45,104 nucleotides of DNA from Rhodobacteraceae bacterium WD3A24. Lineage in GTDB: Bacteria > Pseudomonadota > Alphaproteobacteria > Rhodobacterales > Rhodobacteraceae. Numbering within the stretch: position 1 is the stretch's first letter; every line of letters starts with the position of its first letter. Shown piece after piece: positions 16,279-23,970 of the stretch. Where the stretch lies: assembly GCA_002967695.1 (NCBI GenBank), contig PUHN01000028.1, forward strand, positions 1 to 45,104. Reading direction: 5' to 3'. The position numbers and the translations under genes were made by a program. The notes under the pieces are model-generated. The model ran no database searches. It was not told the origin of the DNA and was given only the letters and a program-made list of their open reading frames with translations.

Positions 16279-16302
16279 GATCGTCCTCCTTTCTTCGGGG
16301 TT

Positions 16303-17052
16303 TCAGCCGAGATGCTCGATCTCGGCCTTCAGTTCGGCCACGCGCTTGCGCTCGGCCTCGCAGCTGGCGGCGAGCGCCAGCGCTTCCTCCTCGCGGGCGG
16401 TCAGGGCCTTTTCGGCCTCATCGAGCCGCCGCGCGATCTGCTCCGCCTGTTCGTTGCTGTTCGCGTCGCCGAAGAAGTCCTCGCGGATTTCCGCGACCCA
16501 GGCCCACGGGACGCCGAGGCGCTTGCCCACCTTCTGGTCGGTGTTGTCTCCGGCGTAGCGCCCCGCGGCGTCGTCGTAGCAGCCCTCGAGCTCGTCCAGG
16601 ATGCGCCGCCGCGTGCGGCGGTCGGGCCGGCGGGGCGCCCCGTCGCTCTCACGCGCTTTGGGATCGCCAGCGCCATCGGCCGGGGTGGGTTTTCCCGGCT
16701 CCCCGCCGCCGGCGGGAAAGTTGCCGCTGTGCGGGGCGCACAGCGCCTCGCTGGCGGTCCCGCTCCGAGCGGGCGTTTTCGTCATCGCAACCACGTTGTC
16801 CTCCTCCTTTCGCTTCGCCGCCGCCAGGGCGCGGCGCTTCGCCTCGCAGTTCGGGCAGCGCAGCCGCTTGCCCGCCATCGCCCAGCCCTGCGCTTCCAGC
16901 TTGGTGACGACCTGCTTGCGGTTAGGCTCGGCCGGGCGCTTGCTGTTCTCGCGGTAGACCGCCGCCGGCACGACTTCCTCCCGGCCGCACTCGTCGCACC
17001 GCGCCAAGGCGCGATGGGTTGAGCCGTGTCCCTTCTTCGCCGCCTGGATCAT
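16303..17052 (-). CDS. Phage protein with N-terminal zinc ribbon and C-terminal coiled coil
   Basis: 249 residues from ATG 17052, chosen because it overlaps the upstream stop (ATGA). Two CxxC knuckles, CDECG near 19-22 and CPNCE near 66-69, form a zinc ribbon. The middle (about 95-150) is Pro/Gly/Ala-rich linker. Around 155-200 is an HTH-like part with GKRLGVPWAWVAEIRED, and the last 55 residues are a charged heptad-type helix (ARRLDEAEKALTAREEEALA) likely to be a coiled coil. The HTH-like part suggests DNA binding. Function unknown. Confidence 0.72.
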   Translation of the reverse strand: MIQAAKKGHGSTHRALARCDECGREEVVPAAVYRENSKRPAEPNRKQVVTKLEAQGWAMAGKRLRCPNCEAKRRALAAAKRKEEDNVVAMTKTPARSGTASEALCAPHSGNFPAGGGEPGKPTPADGAGDPKARESDGAPRRPDRRTRRRILDELEGCYDDAAGRYAGDNTDQKVGKRLGVPWAWVAEIREDFFGDANSNEQAEQIARRLDEAEKALTAREEEALALAASCEAERKRVAELKAEIEHLG

Positions 17053-17669
17053 GCCGCCCTCCAATCCTCGGAGCCGGGACTGTTCTGGTGCGGCGATCCG
17101 CCCTCGATGGCCTGCTCGCGCTCGCGGCGGATGGCGGTGAGCTTCTCCATGACGCGCTCGTGGTGCTCGCGCTCATCGCGGCCCATCGGCTGCTCATGGG
17201 CGCGGCGCTCCTGATCCGGGCCGAGGGTAAAGCCCTTGAACCGGGCCTCGCGCTCGTTCTCGAACACGCCCCGCCCGATCAGCGCCGCGGTGCGGGACGC
17301 GGCGCCCATGCCGGGCATCTCGTCTCCGAACTTGGCGAACCACTGCGCGAGCATGTTGACCGCCTGCTCGTCGCCGCCGCCATCGGCATGCTGCCGCGAC
17401 TGCCGCGCGGCGCTTGCCGCCTTGCAGGCTTTCGCCAGTTCGCCGGGCGCCGGCCAGGTCCGGGTGGTCATCCCCTCGGCGAGCCGGCCCAGCATGTCCT
17501 CGAGCCAGCCCTCGTAGCCGTCGCCGGGGGCGTAGCGCAGGATCGTGCGCAGCATGTCGTTCGCCTCGGCCTGCATGGCCTCGTCTTTTCCGGCGAGGTA
17601 GCGCGGCGGCGAGTAGCGCCCGAGCCAGCCGGAAAAGCGCTGGTGGATCGTCTCCTCCCTAATCGACAT
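17049..17669 (-). CDS. Phage replication-associated protein, possibly helicase-loader-like
   Basis: 206 residues. The N-terminal 90 residues are helical and end in the RTWPAPGELAKACKAA element, a pattern reminiscent of the small loader domain of G39P/P-type phage replication proteins. The remainder is charged and probably flexible. It directly follows the DUF1376 replication gene with an 11-nt overlap, where lambda has P after O. The loader role is inference from place and general pattern. Confidence 0.6.
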   Translation of the reverse strand: MSIREETIHQRFSGWLGRYSPPRYLAGKDEAMQAEANDMLRTILRYAPGDGYEGWLEDMLGRLAEGMTTRTWPAPGELAKACKAASAARQSRQHADGGGDEQAVNMLAQWFAKFGDEMPGMGAASRTAALIGRGVFENEREARFKGFTLGPDQERRAHEQPMGRDEREHHERVMEKLTAIRREREQAIEGGSPHQNSPGSEDWRAA

Positions 17670-18474
17670 TTCGATACTCCTTCGGCAGTTGCGGGATGAT
17701 GCGCGGCATGGGGTGGGGTGCCGCTGACCCTTCCTTCGGCGCCGCTGGCGAGAGCCGGGGCGCGTTGCGGGCGCCGGCGAGCTCGCGCATCGCCGGCGTG
17801 AAGTATCGGAAGCTGACGGGTGGGCCGGGCTCGGCCTTTCGCGCCATGACCTCGCGGACCACCGAGAGCTGATCGTCCTCCGAGAGCCCGAGGTCGTCGG
17901 CCCAGCGGCCCGCCTCCTCCATGTCGGACTGCGTGCCGAGGATCCGGCCGTTCGGCCCGGTCAGCCCCGTTGCCGGGTCGGCCCCCATCGCTTCGAGAAG
18001 GCGCTCGCGGTGGGTTGGCTCCGAACGGGGCGCCTCGCGCGGGCGCGCGCGCGCGTCGCCGTCATCATCATCATGTTCTGTATTGTAGTAGTCGGTCGGG
18101 CGTTCAGCGCCCGCTGGTCGCGCCCTTTGATTTCTTTGGGTTTTTTCGGCAGATTTTTGACCAGCCCGTCTCGCGTTTTCAGAACGCGACGAACGTTGTG
18201 AAATTTCTTCGTCGCAGGTCTCGTTCGAGAGGCGCCCGTCATCGGTCACATAGAGCTTCTCGAGCCGGAGCAGCCGGTCCAGCGCCTTGTCGAAACTCGA
18301 GGGGCGTATTTCGCAATAGGTCGCCAGTATCTCCGGCTTCCACGGGATCGGGCCGTTGTGCTCGTAGATGCGGCAAAGCAGGGCTATGTAGACCTTGACC
18401 TCGTTCGCGGAGAGGCCGCGGATGCCGGCCATGAAGCGCGACGGGTAGAAGGGGAACCAGAGCTCATTCGGCAT
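17659..18474 (-). CDS. DUF1376-type phage replication protein (lambda O-like)
   Basis: 271 residues from ATG 18474. The N-terminus NELWFPFYPSRFMAGIRGLS followed by ANEVKVYIALLCRIYEHNGP is a typical DUF1376 opening, a winged-helix domain found in phage replication initiators. A long charged linker (about 105-165, with an acidic run of Asp) joins it to a C-terminal domain with MREVMARKAEPG-like helices and FRYFTPAMREL. In this class the N-terminal domain binds the phage origin, which may lie within the gene or close by. Located between a winged-helix gene and a loader-like gene. Confidence 0.83.
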   Translation of the reverse strand: MPNELWFPFYPSRFMAGIRGLSANEVKVYIALLCRIYEHNGPIPWKPEILATYCEIRPSSFDKALDRLLRLEKLYVTDDGRLSNETCDEEISQRSSRSENARRAGQKSAEKTQRNQRARPAGAERPTDYYNTEHDDDDGDARARPREAPRSEPTHRERLLEAMGADPATGLTGPNGRILGTQSDMEEAGRWADDLGLSEDDQLSVVREVMARKAEPGPPVSFRYFTPAMRELAGARNAPRLSPAAPKEGSAAPHPMPRIIPQLPKEYRNVD

Positions 18475-18535
18475 GGCACGGCTCCCGCTTCGTCCGCGCC
18501 CGCGCCGCGTCGAATTCCTGCCCGCGCCTGGCCAT
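18464..18535 (-). CDS. Possible 23-codon mini-ORF bridging two early genes
   Basis: ATG at 18535 directly follows the upstream stop (TGAATG). The frame is short, basic and Arg-rich, and ends inside the DUF1376 start. It fills the only gap in this part of the operon and may act as a translational coupler rather than encode a working protein. Confidence 0.25.
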   Translation of the reverse strand: MARRGQEFDAARARTKREPCHAE

Positions 18536-18844
18536 TCAGGAAGCCCCCTCGGCCTGAATGGCGCGGGCGCGCCCCACGATCGGAGTGGCAATCTTGAAGA
18601 AGATCGCGGTGTGGTTGCCGCGGGGCCGTGCGGCGGTGATGAAGCCGTCGCGCTCGAGGGCGCCGAGCTGCTCCCGCACGCCTCTGGCACCGAGGCGTGC
18701 CCGATCCTGAAGGACATCGGCGTCGATCATCCCGACGCCATGCGGCCCGGCGAAATCGATCAGCGCCATGTAGGCCAGGCGGGCCTTCCCGTCCTTCGGC
18801 CCGACCGTCCAAGCGAGCATGCGCAGCGCGTCGTTGAAGGTCAT
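18536..18844 (-). CDS. Small winged-helix phage protein
   Basis: 102 residues from ATG 18844, with AAAGGAG upstream. The sequence reads as a single winged helix: ARLAYMALIDFAGPHGVG, DADVLQDRARLGARGVREQL (recognition region), ALERDGFITAARPRGNHTAI (wing). A DNA-binding regulator or replication accessory is likely. A 13-codon frame (18882-18841), coupled at both ends by ATGA overlaps, joins it to the resolvase gene. Confidence 0.75.
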   Translation of the reverse strand: MTFNDALRMLAWTVGPKDGKARLAYMALIDFAGPHGVGMIDADVLQDRARLGARGVREQLGALERDGFITAARPRGNHTAIFFKIATPIVGRARAIQAEGAS

Positions 18845-18878
18845 CGGCGGTCTCCTTTCGCGGTGTCGGGGGCGGGGG

Positions 18879-19370
18879 TCATCGGACGCCGGCCTTGGTC
18901 TCCAGCGCCCAAAGCAGGACGGCGATGGCGTCGGCCTCGTTGTCGTCGGCCGGATCGAAGCCGCGGCTGCGGGCCGCTTCGATCATCGCGGCTTTCGGCG
19001 CGTTGCCCTTGCCGGTGGCGTGGCGCTTGATCGTGCCGACCGGCACGCCCTCGTAGGGCACGCCGCGCATTTCGGCCCACGCGGTCAGCGTGGCCATGAG
19101 CCCGCCGTAGACATGGGCCGCGTCGGTCGCGACGTGCCGGCGGACTTCCTCGAACCAGATTGCGCCGATCGGCCCCGACAGGCTCTCGATCTCGGTCAGC
19201 CAGTTGGTGAAGCGCAGGTAGCGCATGCCGCCGCCATCGAAGCGGCTGGGGCGAAAGCTGGTCGTGCCGGTGGTGATCAGGCCATCGGGCGCGCGGATCG
19301 CCCATCCTGTTGTGGTGCCGAGGTCGAGGGCCAACATCGCCCCCGCGCCGGCGCTGGGTGTGCCGTCCAT
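18879..19370 (-). CDS. RuvC-like Holliday junction resolvase (phage type)
   Basis: 163 residues from ATG 19370, with AGGAG upstream. RNase H-fold nuclease: LALDLGTTTGWAI with Asp16, IWFEEVRRHVATDAAHVYGG with Glu74/75, the GTIKRHATGKGNAPK basic loop at about 112-126, and the final DDNEADAIAVLLWALE with Asp143/Asp147. The four acidic positions match RuvC. Phage versions cut branched DNA during replication or before packaging. An upstream in-frame region exists but has no good start signal. Confidence 0.9.
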   Translation of the reverse strand: MDGTPSAGAGAMLALDLGTTTGWAIRAPDGLITTGTTSFRPSRFDGGGMRYLRFTNWLTEIESLSGPIGAIWFEEVRRHVATDAAHVYGGLMATLTAWAEMRGVPYEGVPVGTIKRHATGKGNAPKAAMIEAARSRGFDPADDNEADAIAVLLWALETKAGVR

Positions 19371-19408
19371 AGCGAACCTTTCTCCTGCTGGATTGTTGGC
19401 GGGCGCGG

Positions 19409-19579
19409 TCACAGCCGTACGCCCAGCTGCTTCGCGCGGCGGTAGATCGCCTCCCACTCGCCCGGATAGGGCCTGTCGGGGCCGGCGAGGCCCGCCCGCA
19501 AGCACTCAGTCCAACCCCGGAGCTCGTCGGCGGGGAGGTGGGCGATCATGGCGACCCTGTCTTTCACCCCATCGATCAT
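19409..19579 (-). CDS. Small conserved-type phage protein, 56 residues
   Basis: A short gene whose ATG overlaps the Cro-like stop (ATGA). It begins MIDGVKDRVAMIAHLPADEL and has a WTECLRAGLAGPDRPYPGEW segment, ending in YRRAKQLGVRL. Tryptophans and regular helix spacing make it protein-like. Function unknown. Second gene of the leftward early operon. Confidence 0.7.
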   Translation of the reverse strand: MIDGVKDRVAMIAHLPADELRGWTECLRAGLAGPDRPYPGEWEAIYRRAKQLGVRL

Positions 19580-19824
19580 CCCGCGTCGCTGCCTTCCCGC
19601 GGTTCGCGTGCGGCAGACGAGAGGTCATCACCGGCCCGCATGTTGAAGAGGCTGGACGGGCACTCGATGTCCTCGTCCTGGGCGAGCCCCCGAAGCACCA
19701 GGAACCAAGATGCAGGGAAGGCACCGCGCACCACGGCGTTACTGACGGCCGTTGGCCCGATTCCCAGGGCCTCCGCGATCCGCCGGCGACCGATCCGGTC
19801 GGCAAAGCCGGAAATTTCGACCAT
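19576..19824 (-). CDS. Cro-like HTH regulator, first gene of leftward early operon
   Basis: 82 residues from the ATG at 19824 (ATG 19833 and TTG 19842 are alternatives; GGAG spacing favours 19824). RIGRRRIAEALGIGPTAVSN then VVRGAFPASWFLVLRGLA is the Cro/YdaS-type HTH in which the second helix pair contacts DNA. Divergent from the repressor gene across three operator-like sites (19837-19900), as cro is from cI. The C-terminal 30 residues are acidic and probably flexible. Confidence 0.8.
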   Translation of the reverse strand: MVEISGFADRIGRRRIAEALGIGPTAVSNAVVRGAFPASWFLVLRGLAQDEDIECPSSLFNMRAGDDLSSAAREPREGSDAG

Positions 19825-19836
19825 TGCTGCCATACT

Positions 19837-19900
19837 CCACAAGTTGTGGGTTTACTTAGCAGCACAATTAGTGGCTTGTCCAGATGCCCACGTTTTGTGA
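19837..19900. promoter_or_regulatory. OR-like array: three 13-nt operator-like sites
   Basis: Sites CCACAAGTTGTGG (19837-19849, a perfect palindrome about its central G), GCACAATTAGTGG (19862-19874) and CCACGTTTTGTGA (19888-19900). Centres are 25 and 26 bp apart. They fill the gap between the divergent Cro-like and repressor genes, so they should control both. The palindrome lies next to the Cro-like start; the third is 11 nt before the repressor ATG. Confidence 0.72.
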
Positions 19901-19911
19901 ACGGTGCCAGA

Positions 19912-20172
19912 ATGGCAAAGGAAGCTCCGCAGCACCCTGAAATCGGCGCCCGCCTCGCGGCCGTGCGCGAAGGCTTCTCTGACCTCAGTCAGAAAGCCTG
20001 GGCCGAGAAGCATGGGTTCAGCCCGACGCAATACAACAACTGGGAGAAGGGCGCTCGCCGCATCCCCATAGAGGCCGCCGAGAAGCTTTGCAGCACCTAC
20101 GGCTTGACCCTCGATTTTATATATCGCGGAAGAAGGGACGGGTTGTCGGAGAGCGCCTCGAAGGTGCTCTGA
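19912..20172 (+). CDS. XRE-family phage repressor, short form without peptidase domain
   Basis: 86 residues. HTH: IGARLAAVREGFSDLSQKAW, AEKHGFSPTQYNNWEKGARR, IPIEAAEKLCSTYGLTLDFI, a classic XRE five-helix domain. The protein ends about 15 residues after it (last residues SESASKVL), so it has no LexA/CI-type self-cleaving domain. It should bind the operator triplets on both sides and keep the prophage silent. Without a peptidase, SOS induction must work in another way; see the LexA-box gene on the opposite strand. The ribosome site is weak, as is common for repressors. Confidence 0.85.
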   Translation: MAKEAPQHPEIGARLAAVREGFSDLSQKAWAEKHGFSPTQYNNWEKGARRIPIEAAEKLCSTYGLTLDFIYRGRRDGLSESASKVL

Positions 20173-20270
20173 TCACACCGCCCCATATGCTTGACCACAT
20201 GATCCAGCGGAACGTCGAGCTCCTCGGCAATCTCGATCATCCTGTCTAAGCGTCGGTCAATCTCCTTCAT
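20097..20270 (-). CDS. Candidate SOS-controlled small protein antisense to the repressor 3' end
   Basis: 57 residues from ATG 20270 (AGG 6 nt upstream; a GTG at 20282 would add 4 residues). It begins MKEIDRRLDRMIEIAEELDV, an amphipathic helix, then PLDHVVKHMGRCDQSTFEAL. The first 33 codons lie outside the repressor gene; the rest overlap its last 76 bp on the opposite strand. A perfect alphaproteobacterial LexA box (20288-20302) is 18 nt upstream. Inferred role: antirepressor, or a convergent transcript that interferes with the repressor. No family recognised, so it may also be a chance frame. Confidence 0.5.
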   Translation of the reverse strand: MKEIDRRLDRMIEIAEELDVPLDHVVKHMGRCDQSTFEALSDNPSLLPRYIKSRVKP

Positions 20271-20287
20271 CGCGGGCCTCACGGCAA

Positions 20288-20302
20288 GAACATAACAGGA
20301 AC
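20288..20302 (-). promoter_or_regulatory. LexA (SOS) box, GTTC-N7-GTTC form
   Basis: On the plus strand the sequence is GAAC-ATAACAG-GAAC, an exact direct repeat with 7-nt spacing, which is the LexA site of alphaproteobacteria such as Rhodobacter. Read towards the minus strand it overlaps a possible -10 (TTATGT) and ends 18 nt before the ATG at 20270, the position expected for repression of that gene by LexA. Confidence 0.75.
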
Positions 20303-20350
20303 ATATGCTGGGCAGGAAAGCCGATCCTCCTGTCGCTTGTCAATCATGAT

Positions 20351-20422
20351 CCACGATTTGTGATTTATTCCTTGCTTGATCCACTTTGTGTGGGTATTGC
20401 GGAAGGCATCCACAATTCGAGG
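20351..20422. promoter_or_regulatory. OL-like array: three 13-nt operator-like sites with promoter
   Basis: Sites CCACGATTTGTGA (20351-20363), CCACTTTGTGTGG (20381-20393) and CCACAATTCGAGG (20410-20422), with centres 30 and 29 bp apart. The first differs from the third OR-like site by one base. A possible rightward promoter TTGCTT (20372-20377), 17 nt, TATTGC (20395-20400) spans the middle site. The array lies just before the first rightward early gene (20430). Confidence 0.65.
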
Positions 20423-20429
20423 ATGCGCG

Positions 20430-20585
20430 ATGCTCCCCCCTCAGGATCTTACCGACCCCGATGACTTCTGCCGCCGCTGTGGCGGTCGCCGGATGCTTCG
20501 TGAGTGGATCGGCGGGGATCGCTTCGTGTGGGAGCCCTGCGGGCTGTGTCGCGGCACCGGGAAGCACACCATCAGGATCGACTAG
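20430..20585 (+). CDS. Small DnaJ-type zinc-ribbon protein, first rightward early gene
   Basis: 51 residues. Two cysteine pairs, CRRCGG near residue 13-18 and CGLCRGTGKH near 38-47, form a DnaJ-like CxxCxGxG zinc finger. The whole protein is little more than the zinc module, so it probably binds a protein or nucleic acid partner. It lies immediately downstream of the OL-like operators and so is the first product after derepression. GAGG 9-11 nt upstream serves as ribosome site. Confidence 0.72.
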   Translation: MLPPQDLTDPDDFCRRCGGRRMLREWIGGDRFVWEPCGLCRGTGKHTIRID

Positions 20586-20596
20586 GAGGATCGGCG

Positions 20597-20830
20597 ATGT
20601 TCGGCATCGGCGCCCGCAAGGGCATCACCATGAAGGCGGCGCAGGAGCGCGAGGTTCGCGCGATGCTCCGGCGCAGCGTCTGGAACAAGCGGCTCAACAG
20701 GATCGCGCGGCTCTGCCTGGGGCTCGCCATCGGCGCGTCGATCGGGCTCGGGGTCGCGGAAGCCTCCGCGTCCTGGGCAGCCAAGGCGGCGGCGCTGTTC
20801 GAGGCGCCGCTGGCCGGGAGCCCCTACTGA
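20597..20830 (+). CDS. Small single-span membrane protein
   Basis: 77 residues, ideal ribosome site (AGGAGG, 8 nt before ATG). Basic N-terminal half (REVRAMLRRSVWNKRLNRIA) followed by one hydrophobic span LCLGLAIGASIGLGVAEASA and a short tail, so an inner-membrane protein with the positive end inside is likely. In the lambda map this part of the early-left operon holds accessory host-interaction genes. No family recognised. Confidence 0.72.
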   Translation: MFGIGARKGITMKAAQEREVRAMLRRSVWNKRLNRIARLCLGLAIGASIGLGVAEASASWAAKAAALFEAPLAGSPY

Positions 20831-21783
20831 TGGCGGGGGCGACGACGCTCGAGCCCGGCGTCCAGCGTCTCGATGCCGCGGTCTATCACGCCGATCCCGC
20901 GCCGGAGCCGAGCCTGAGCAGCTCGATCGCGCGGCTCCTGCTCAACAAGAGCCCGCGCCATGCCTGGGTCGCCTCGCCCCGGCTCAACCCCGATTGGGAG
21001 CCGGTCGAGAAAAAGCACTTCGACGTGGGGCGGGCGGCGCACCGCGCGGTGCTGGGCGCCGGGGAGGACTACGCCGTGATCCCCGAGGGGTTGCTCGCCG
21101 CAAACGGTGCCGCCAGCACGAAGGAGGCCAAGGCTTATATGGCCGAGGCGCGGGAGATGGGCCTGACGCCGATCAAGCCGGAGGAAGGCGAGAACGTGGA
21201 GAGCATGGCCGCGGCTGCCCATCAGCGGCTGCGGGACATGGGGATCACGCTCGACCCGGCGACGAGCGAGGTCACGGCCCTCGCATGGATCGACGGAGTG
21301 TGGTGCCGCGCGATGGTGGACAACGCGCCGGCGGATCGCCCGTGGCTGATCGATTTCAAGACCACGACCGACGCAAGCCCCGAGGCGGCGATGCGCACCG
21401 TCATGAACTACGGCTATGACGTGCAGGCCGCGCATTACCTCGCCACATGGAAAGCCGCGACCGGCGAGGACCGCGACTTCCTGTTCCTGTTTCAGGAGAA
21501 GGAGGAGCCCTTCGAGGTATCGCTGGTGCGGCTGGTCCCGAACACGCTGGTGATGGGCGAGAAGAAGATCAGGCGCGCGCGTGAAATCTGGCGCCTCTGC
21601 CTGCGCGACGACCAGTGGCCCGGCTACCCGCTGGGCATTCACGACATCGACCTGCCCGAGTTCTTTCACGCGAAGTGGCTCGAACGCGAGAGCCGCGAGG
21701 CCGACCACAAGAGCCGCACCGGGCAGGACGTGATCGAAGCCGCCATGCGCTGGCAGGCGCCCGAAGCAACCGCAGGAGAGTGA
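20830..21783 (+). CDS. RecE/DUF3799-like PD-(D/E)XK exonuclease
   Basis: 317 residues. SSIARLLLNKSPRHAW near 26-41 and DVGRAAHRAVLGAGEDYAVI near 65-84 are the N-terminal helices of this nuclease family. The catalytic part is TALAWIDGVWCRAMVDNAP followed by WLIDFKTTTDASPEAA, whose D-F-K is the (D/E)xK pair, and YGYDVQAAHYLATW supplies the trailing Q-x-x-Y helix. Such enzymes chew 5' ends for single-strand annealing recombination. ATG overlaps the upstream stop by one base, and the ATPase and SSB follow in the same operon. Confidence 0.86.
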   Translation: MAGATTLEPGVQRLDAAVYHADPAPEPSLSSSIARLLLNKSPRHAWVASPRLNPDWEPVEKKHFDVGRAAHRAVLGAGEDYAVIPEGLLAANGAASTKEAKAYMAEAREMGLTPIKPEEGENVESMAAAAHQRLRDMGITLDPATSEVTALAWIDGVWCRAMVDNAPADRPWLIDFKTTTDASPEAAMRTVMNYGYDVQAAHYLATWKAATGEDRDFLFLFQEKEEPFEVSLVRLVPNTLVMGEKKIRRAREIWRLCLRDDQWPGYPLGIHDIDLPEFFHAKWLERESREADHKSRTGQDVIEAAMRWQAPEATAGE

Positions 21784-21785
21784 AG

Positions 21786-22904
21786 ATGAACGCCATGATC
21801 CGCTTTATATCCGTGGCCGAGATCACCGAGCCGCTCAGCGTGACGCTGGGCCTGTCGGGGGCCTCGGGGACGGGCAAGACCTACAGCGCGCTGCTTGTCG
21901 CCCGAGGCATGGCCGAGGGGACCACCGGCAAGCAGGGCGCGCCGATCGGTTATGTCGACACCGAGAACCGCCGGGCGCTGCACTACAAGCAGGCGTTCCC
22001 CGAGATGATGCATTTCGACATGCAGGCGGTGGACGAGCACGGCGAGATGGTCGGCTTCGGCCCCGAGCGGTGGATCGAGGTCATCGACGCGGCCGAGGCC
22101 GCGGAGCTGCCGGTGGTCGTCATCGACAGCTTCTCGCATGCATGGGAAGGCGTCGGCGGCGTTCTCGATCTGCACGCGCAGACGCTCGACCGGCTCACCG
22201 GCGGGAAGGAGGAGCTCAAGGACAAGCGGTCCCAGCTGGCCTGGGCCGAGGTCAAGCCGCGCTACCGCCGGCTGATCGACCGGATCGTGCGCGCGCGGTG
22301 CAACATCGTGATCTGCACCCGTGCCAAGCCGGTGATGCAGACCGGGTTCGGGCAGAACGCGAGGAACGCCCGCAAGACGAAAACCCGGCGCGATGACGTG
22401 CCGTGGGACGTGGCTGGCGATGGCGACCTGCTGTTCGAGATGACCGCCATGATGATGCTGGACCCGAGCGCCCCCGGCTGCCCGGTTTACCAGATCAAGT
22501 GCGCGGACCAGTTCAAGGCGCTGTTCGACCCGCGCCGCCCGCTCGGCGTCGAAACCGGCCGCGCGATGGCGGAGTGGGCGCGCGGTCAAGGCGACAGCCA
22601 GCGCCAGAAGGAGCTTCTCGACCGCGCCCGCGCCGAGGCGCGCAAGGGCAAGGACGCATTCATCGCCTTCTGGAACAGCGAGGAAGGGAAGGCGAACCGC
22701 CCGCTTCTGCGCACGATCCTCGAGGAGTGCCATCAGATCGCCTCGGAAGTGGACACGCACGCCGCGGCCGATGACGACGATCCGTTCCCCGATGAACGGC
22801 CCGCCCTCTCGCCCGAGGAGGAAGCCCGCATCCGCAAGGAGATCGATGCCGACCACAATAGCGAGGCGGCTGAGGCCGGCTTCGGAGGCGGTGGGGGCCG
22901 GTAA
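21786..22904 (+). CDS. AAA-family phage ATPase (recombination/nucleotide-binding protein)
   Basis: 372 residues. P-loop [20 protein letters not shown] at about 21-40, Walker [17 protein letters not shown] near 108-123, and a sensor-type stretch [14 protein letters not shown] near 173-186: the layout of phage AAA_24-type proteins that act with single-strand annealing or Sak4-like systems. The C-terminal 60 residues are acidic. Placed between the exonuclease and SSB, so it is likely the strand-annealing/ATPase partner. Its stop overlaps the SSB start (TAATG). Confidence 0.85.
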   Translation: MNAMIRFISVAEITEPLSVTLGLSGASGTGKTYSALLVARGMAEGTTGKQGAPIGYVDTENRRALHYKQAFPEMMHFDMQAVDEHGEMVGFGPERWIEVIDAAEAAELPVVVIDSFSHAWEGVGGVLDLHAQTLDRLTGGKEELKDKRSQLAWAEVKPRYRRLIDRIVRARCNIVICTRAKPVMQTGFGQNARNARKTKTRRDDVPWDVAGDGDLLFEMTAMMMLDPSAPGCPVYQIKCADQFKALFDPRRPLGVETGRAMAEWARGQGDSQRQKELLDRARAEARKGKDAFIAFWNSEEGKANRPLLRTILEECHQIASEVDTHAAADDDDPFPDERPALSPEEEARIRKEIDADHNSEAAEAGFGGGGGR

Positions 22905-23422
22905 TGCGGAGCGTCAACAGCGTCGAAATCCTCGGCCACCTTGGCCGCGACCCCGAAGTGCGGACGTTCCCGAATGGCGGGAAGGTCTGCAATCTGAGCG
23001 TCGCCACGAGCGACCAGTGGAGGGACAAGAACAGCGGGGAGAAGCGCGAGCGCACCGAGTGGCACCGCGTCTCGATCTTCATCGATCGTCTCGTGGAGGT
23101 GGCCGAGCGCAACCTTCGCAAGGGAGCCCGCGTCCGTCTGCGCGGGAAACTCGAGACCCGCAAGTGGCAGGATCAGAGCGGCAACGACCGCTACACCACC
23201 GAGGTCGTGCTGCGCCCCTTTCACGGGGAGATCACCATCATCGATTGGGCGAATGACGGCTCCGGCGGGGCAGGGGGCTCCGGCGGCAACCAGAGTGGTG
23301 GCGCCGCCGGTGAGCCGCCCGACCGGCGGCAGGGTCGCCCCGGATACGGGGGCGGCTACAGCGGAGGACGCTATGGCGACCTCGAGGATGAGATTCCTTT
23401 CGCGCCGGAGGTGCGCGGATGA
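22904..23422 (+). CDS. ssb: Single-stranded DNA-binding protein
   Basis: 172 residues. OB-fold opening [20 protein letters not shown], then [20 protein letters not shown] and [20 protein letters not shown], the normal SSB core (1-110). A Gly-rich linker follows and the acidic end contains LEDEIPF, but six more residues follow it (APEVRG), whereas in most bacterial SSBs the DDIPF motif is the very end. Binds ssDNA in recombination and replication. ATGA overlap with the next gene. Confidence 0.95.
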   Translation: MRSVNSVEILGHLGRDPEVRTFPNGGKVCNLSVATSDQWRDKNSGEKRERTEWHRVSIFIDRLVEVAERNLRKGARVRLRGKLETRKWQDQSGNDRYTTEVVLRPFHGEITIIDWANDGSGGAGGSGGNQSGGAAGEPPDRRQGRPGYGGGYSGGRYGDLEDEIPFAPEVRG

Positions 23423-23970
23423 ACCACTACACCGCACAAACCGGCATCACCATCGACCCGGCGTTCAAGGCGACCGGATGGTATCTTGACTGCCTGCCGT
23501 CACTGGAGCCGACTGACAAGTTGACGGCACCAGAGCTGGGCACGGCCGCGCACAAAGAATGGTCCGCAGTCCGCCGCGCTCCGCCCGGACCCGACCGCTG
23601 GAAACTGCGCAGCTGCACCTTTCCGGGCATGGCGGAAGCCGCCGCTCGCCAGTGGGGCGGGAAGCATTCAACGAGAAGGAGGTTCGGCATGGCTGACGAC
23701 GACGAACCGCACCGCCTGGTGCTCGACATACCCTGCCTCTGCGCGTCGTGTCGCAGCGAGGCAATGGTCGGCGTTGCCGCGATGATCGAGCGCGCGGCGA
23801 AGGAGAACGACGAAGAAGGCGCGGGATCGCCGACCGGGATCATGATCCTGGCGCTGTGCAAGGCAGCCGTGCGCGCCGACCTGAGCCGGGATGCTCTGAC
23901 AAGTTTCGTGGCCGAAACGCACGAGTGCGCCGAGGACATCAGGGAGGATGAGCGGAGGAGGATGAACTGA
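23419..23970 (+). CDS. Hypothetical phage protein, possibly two products in one frame
   Basis: 183 residues with an ATGA overlap after ssb. No family recognised. The first 90 residues are Trp/Pro-rich ([19 protein letters not shown] near 67-85). At codon 91 (23689) an in-frame ATG is preceded by a strong AAGGAGG site, and the protein from there ([20 protein letters not shown]) looks like a complete 93-residue domain with a CLCASCRSE cluster. Either a shorter protein is also made, or two formerly separate genes have fused. Confidence 0.66.
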   Translation: MNHYTAQTGITIDPAFKATGWYLDCLPSLEPTDKLTAPELGTAAHKEWSAVRRAPPGPDRWKLRSCTFPGMAEAAARQWGGKHSTRRRFGMADDDEPHRLVLDIPCLCASCRSEAMVGVAAMIERAAKENDEEGAGSPTGIMILALCKAAVRADLSRDALTSFVAETHECAEDIREDERRRMN

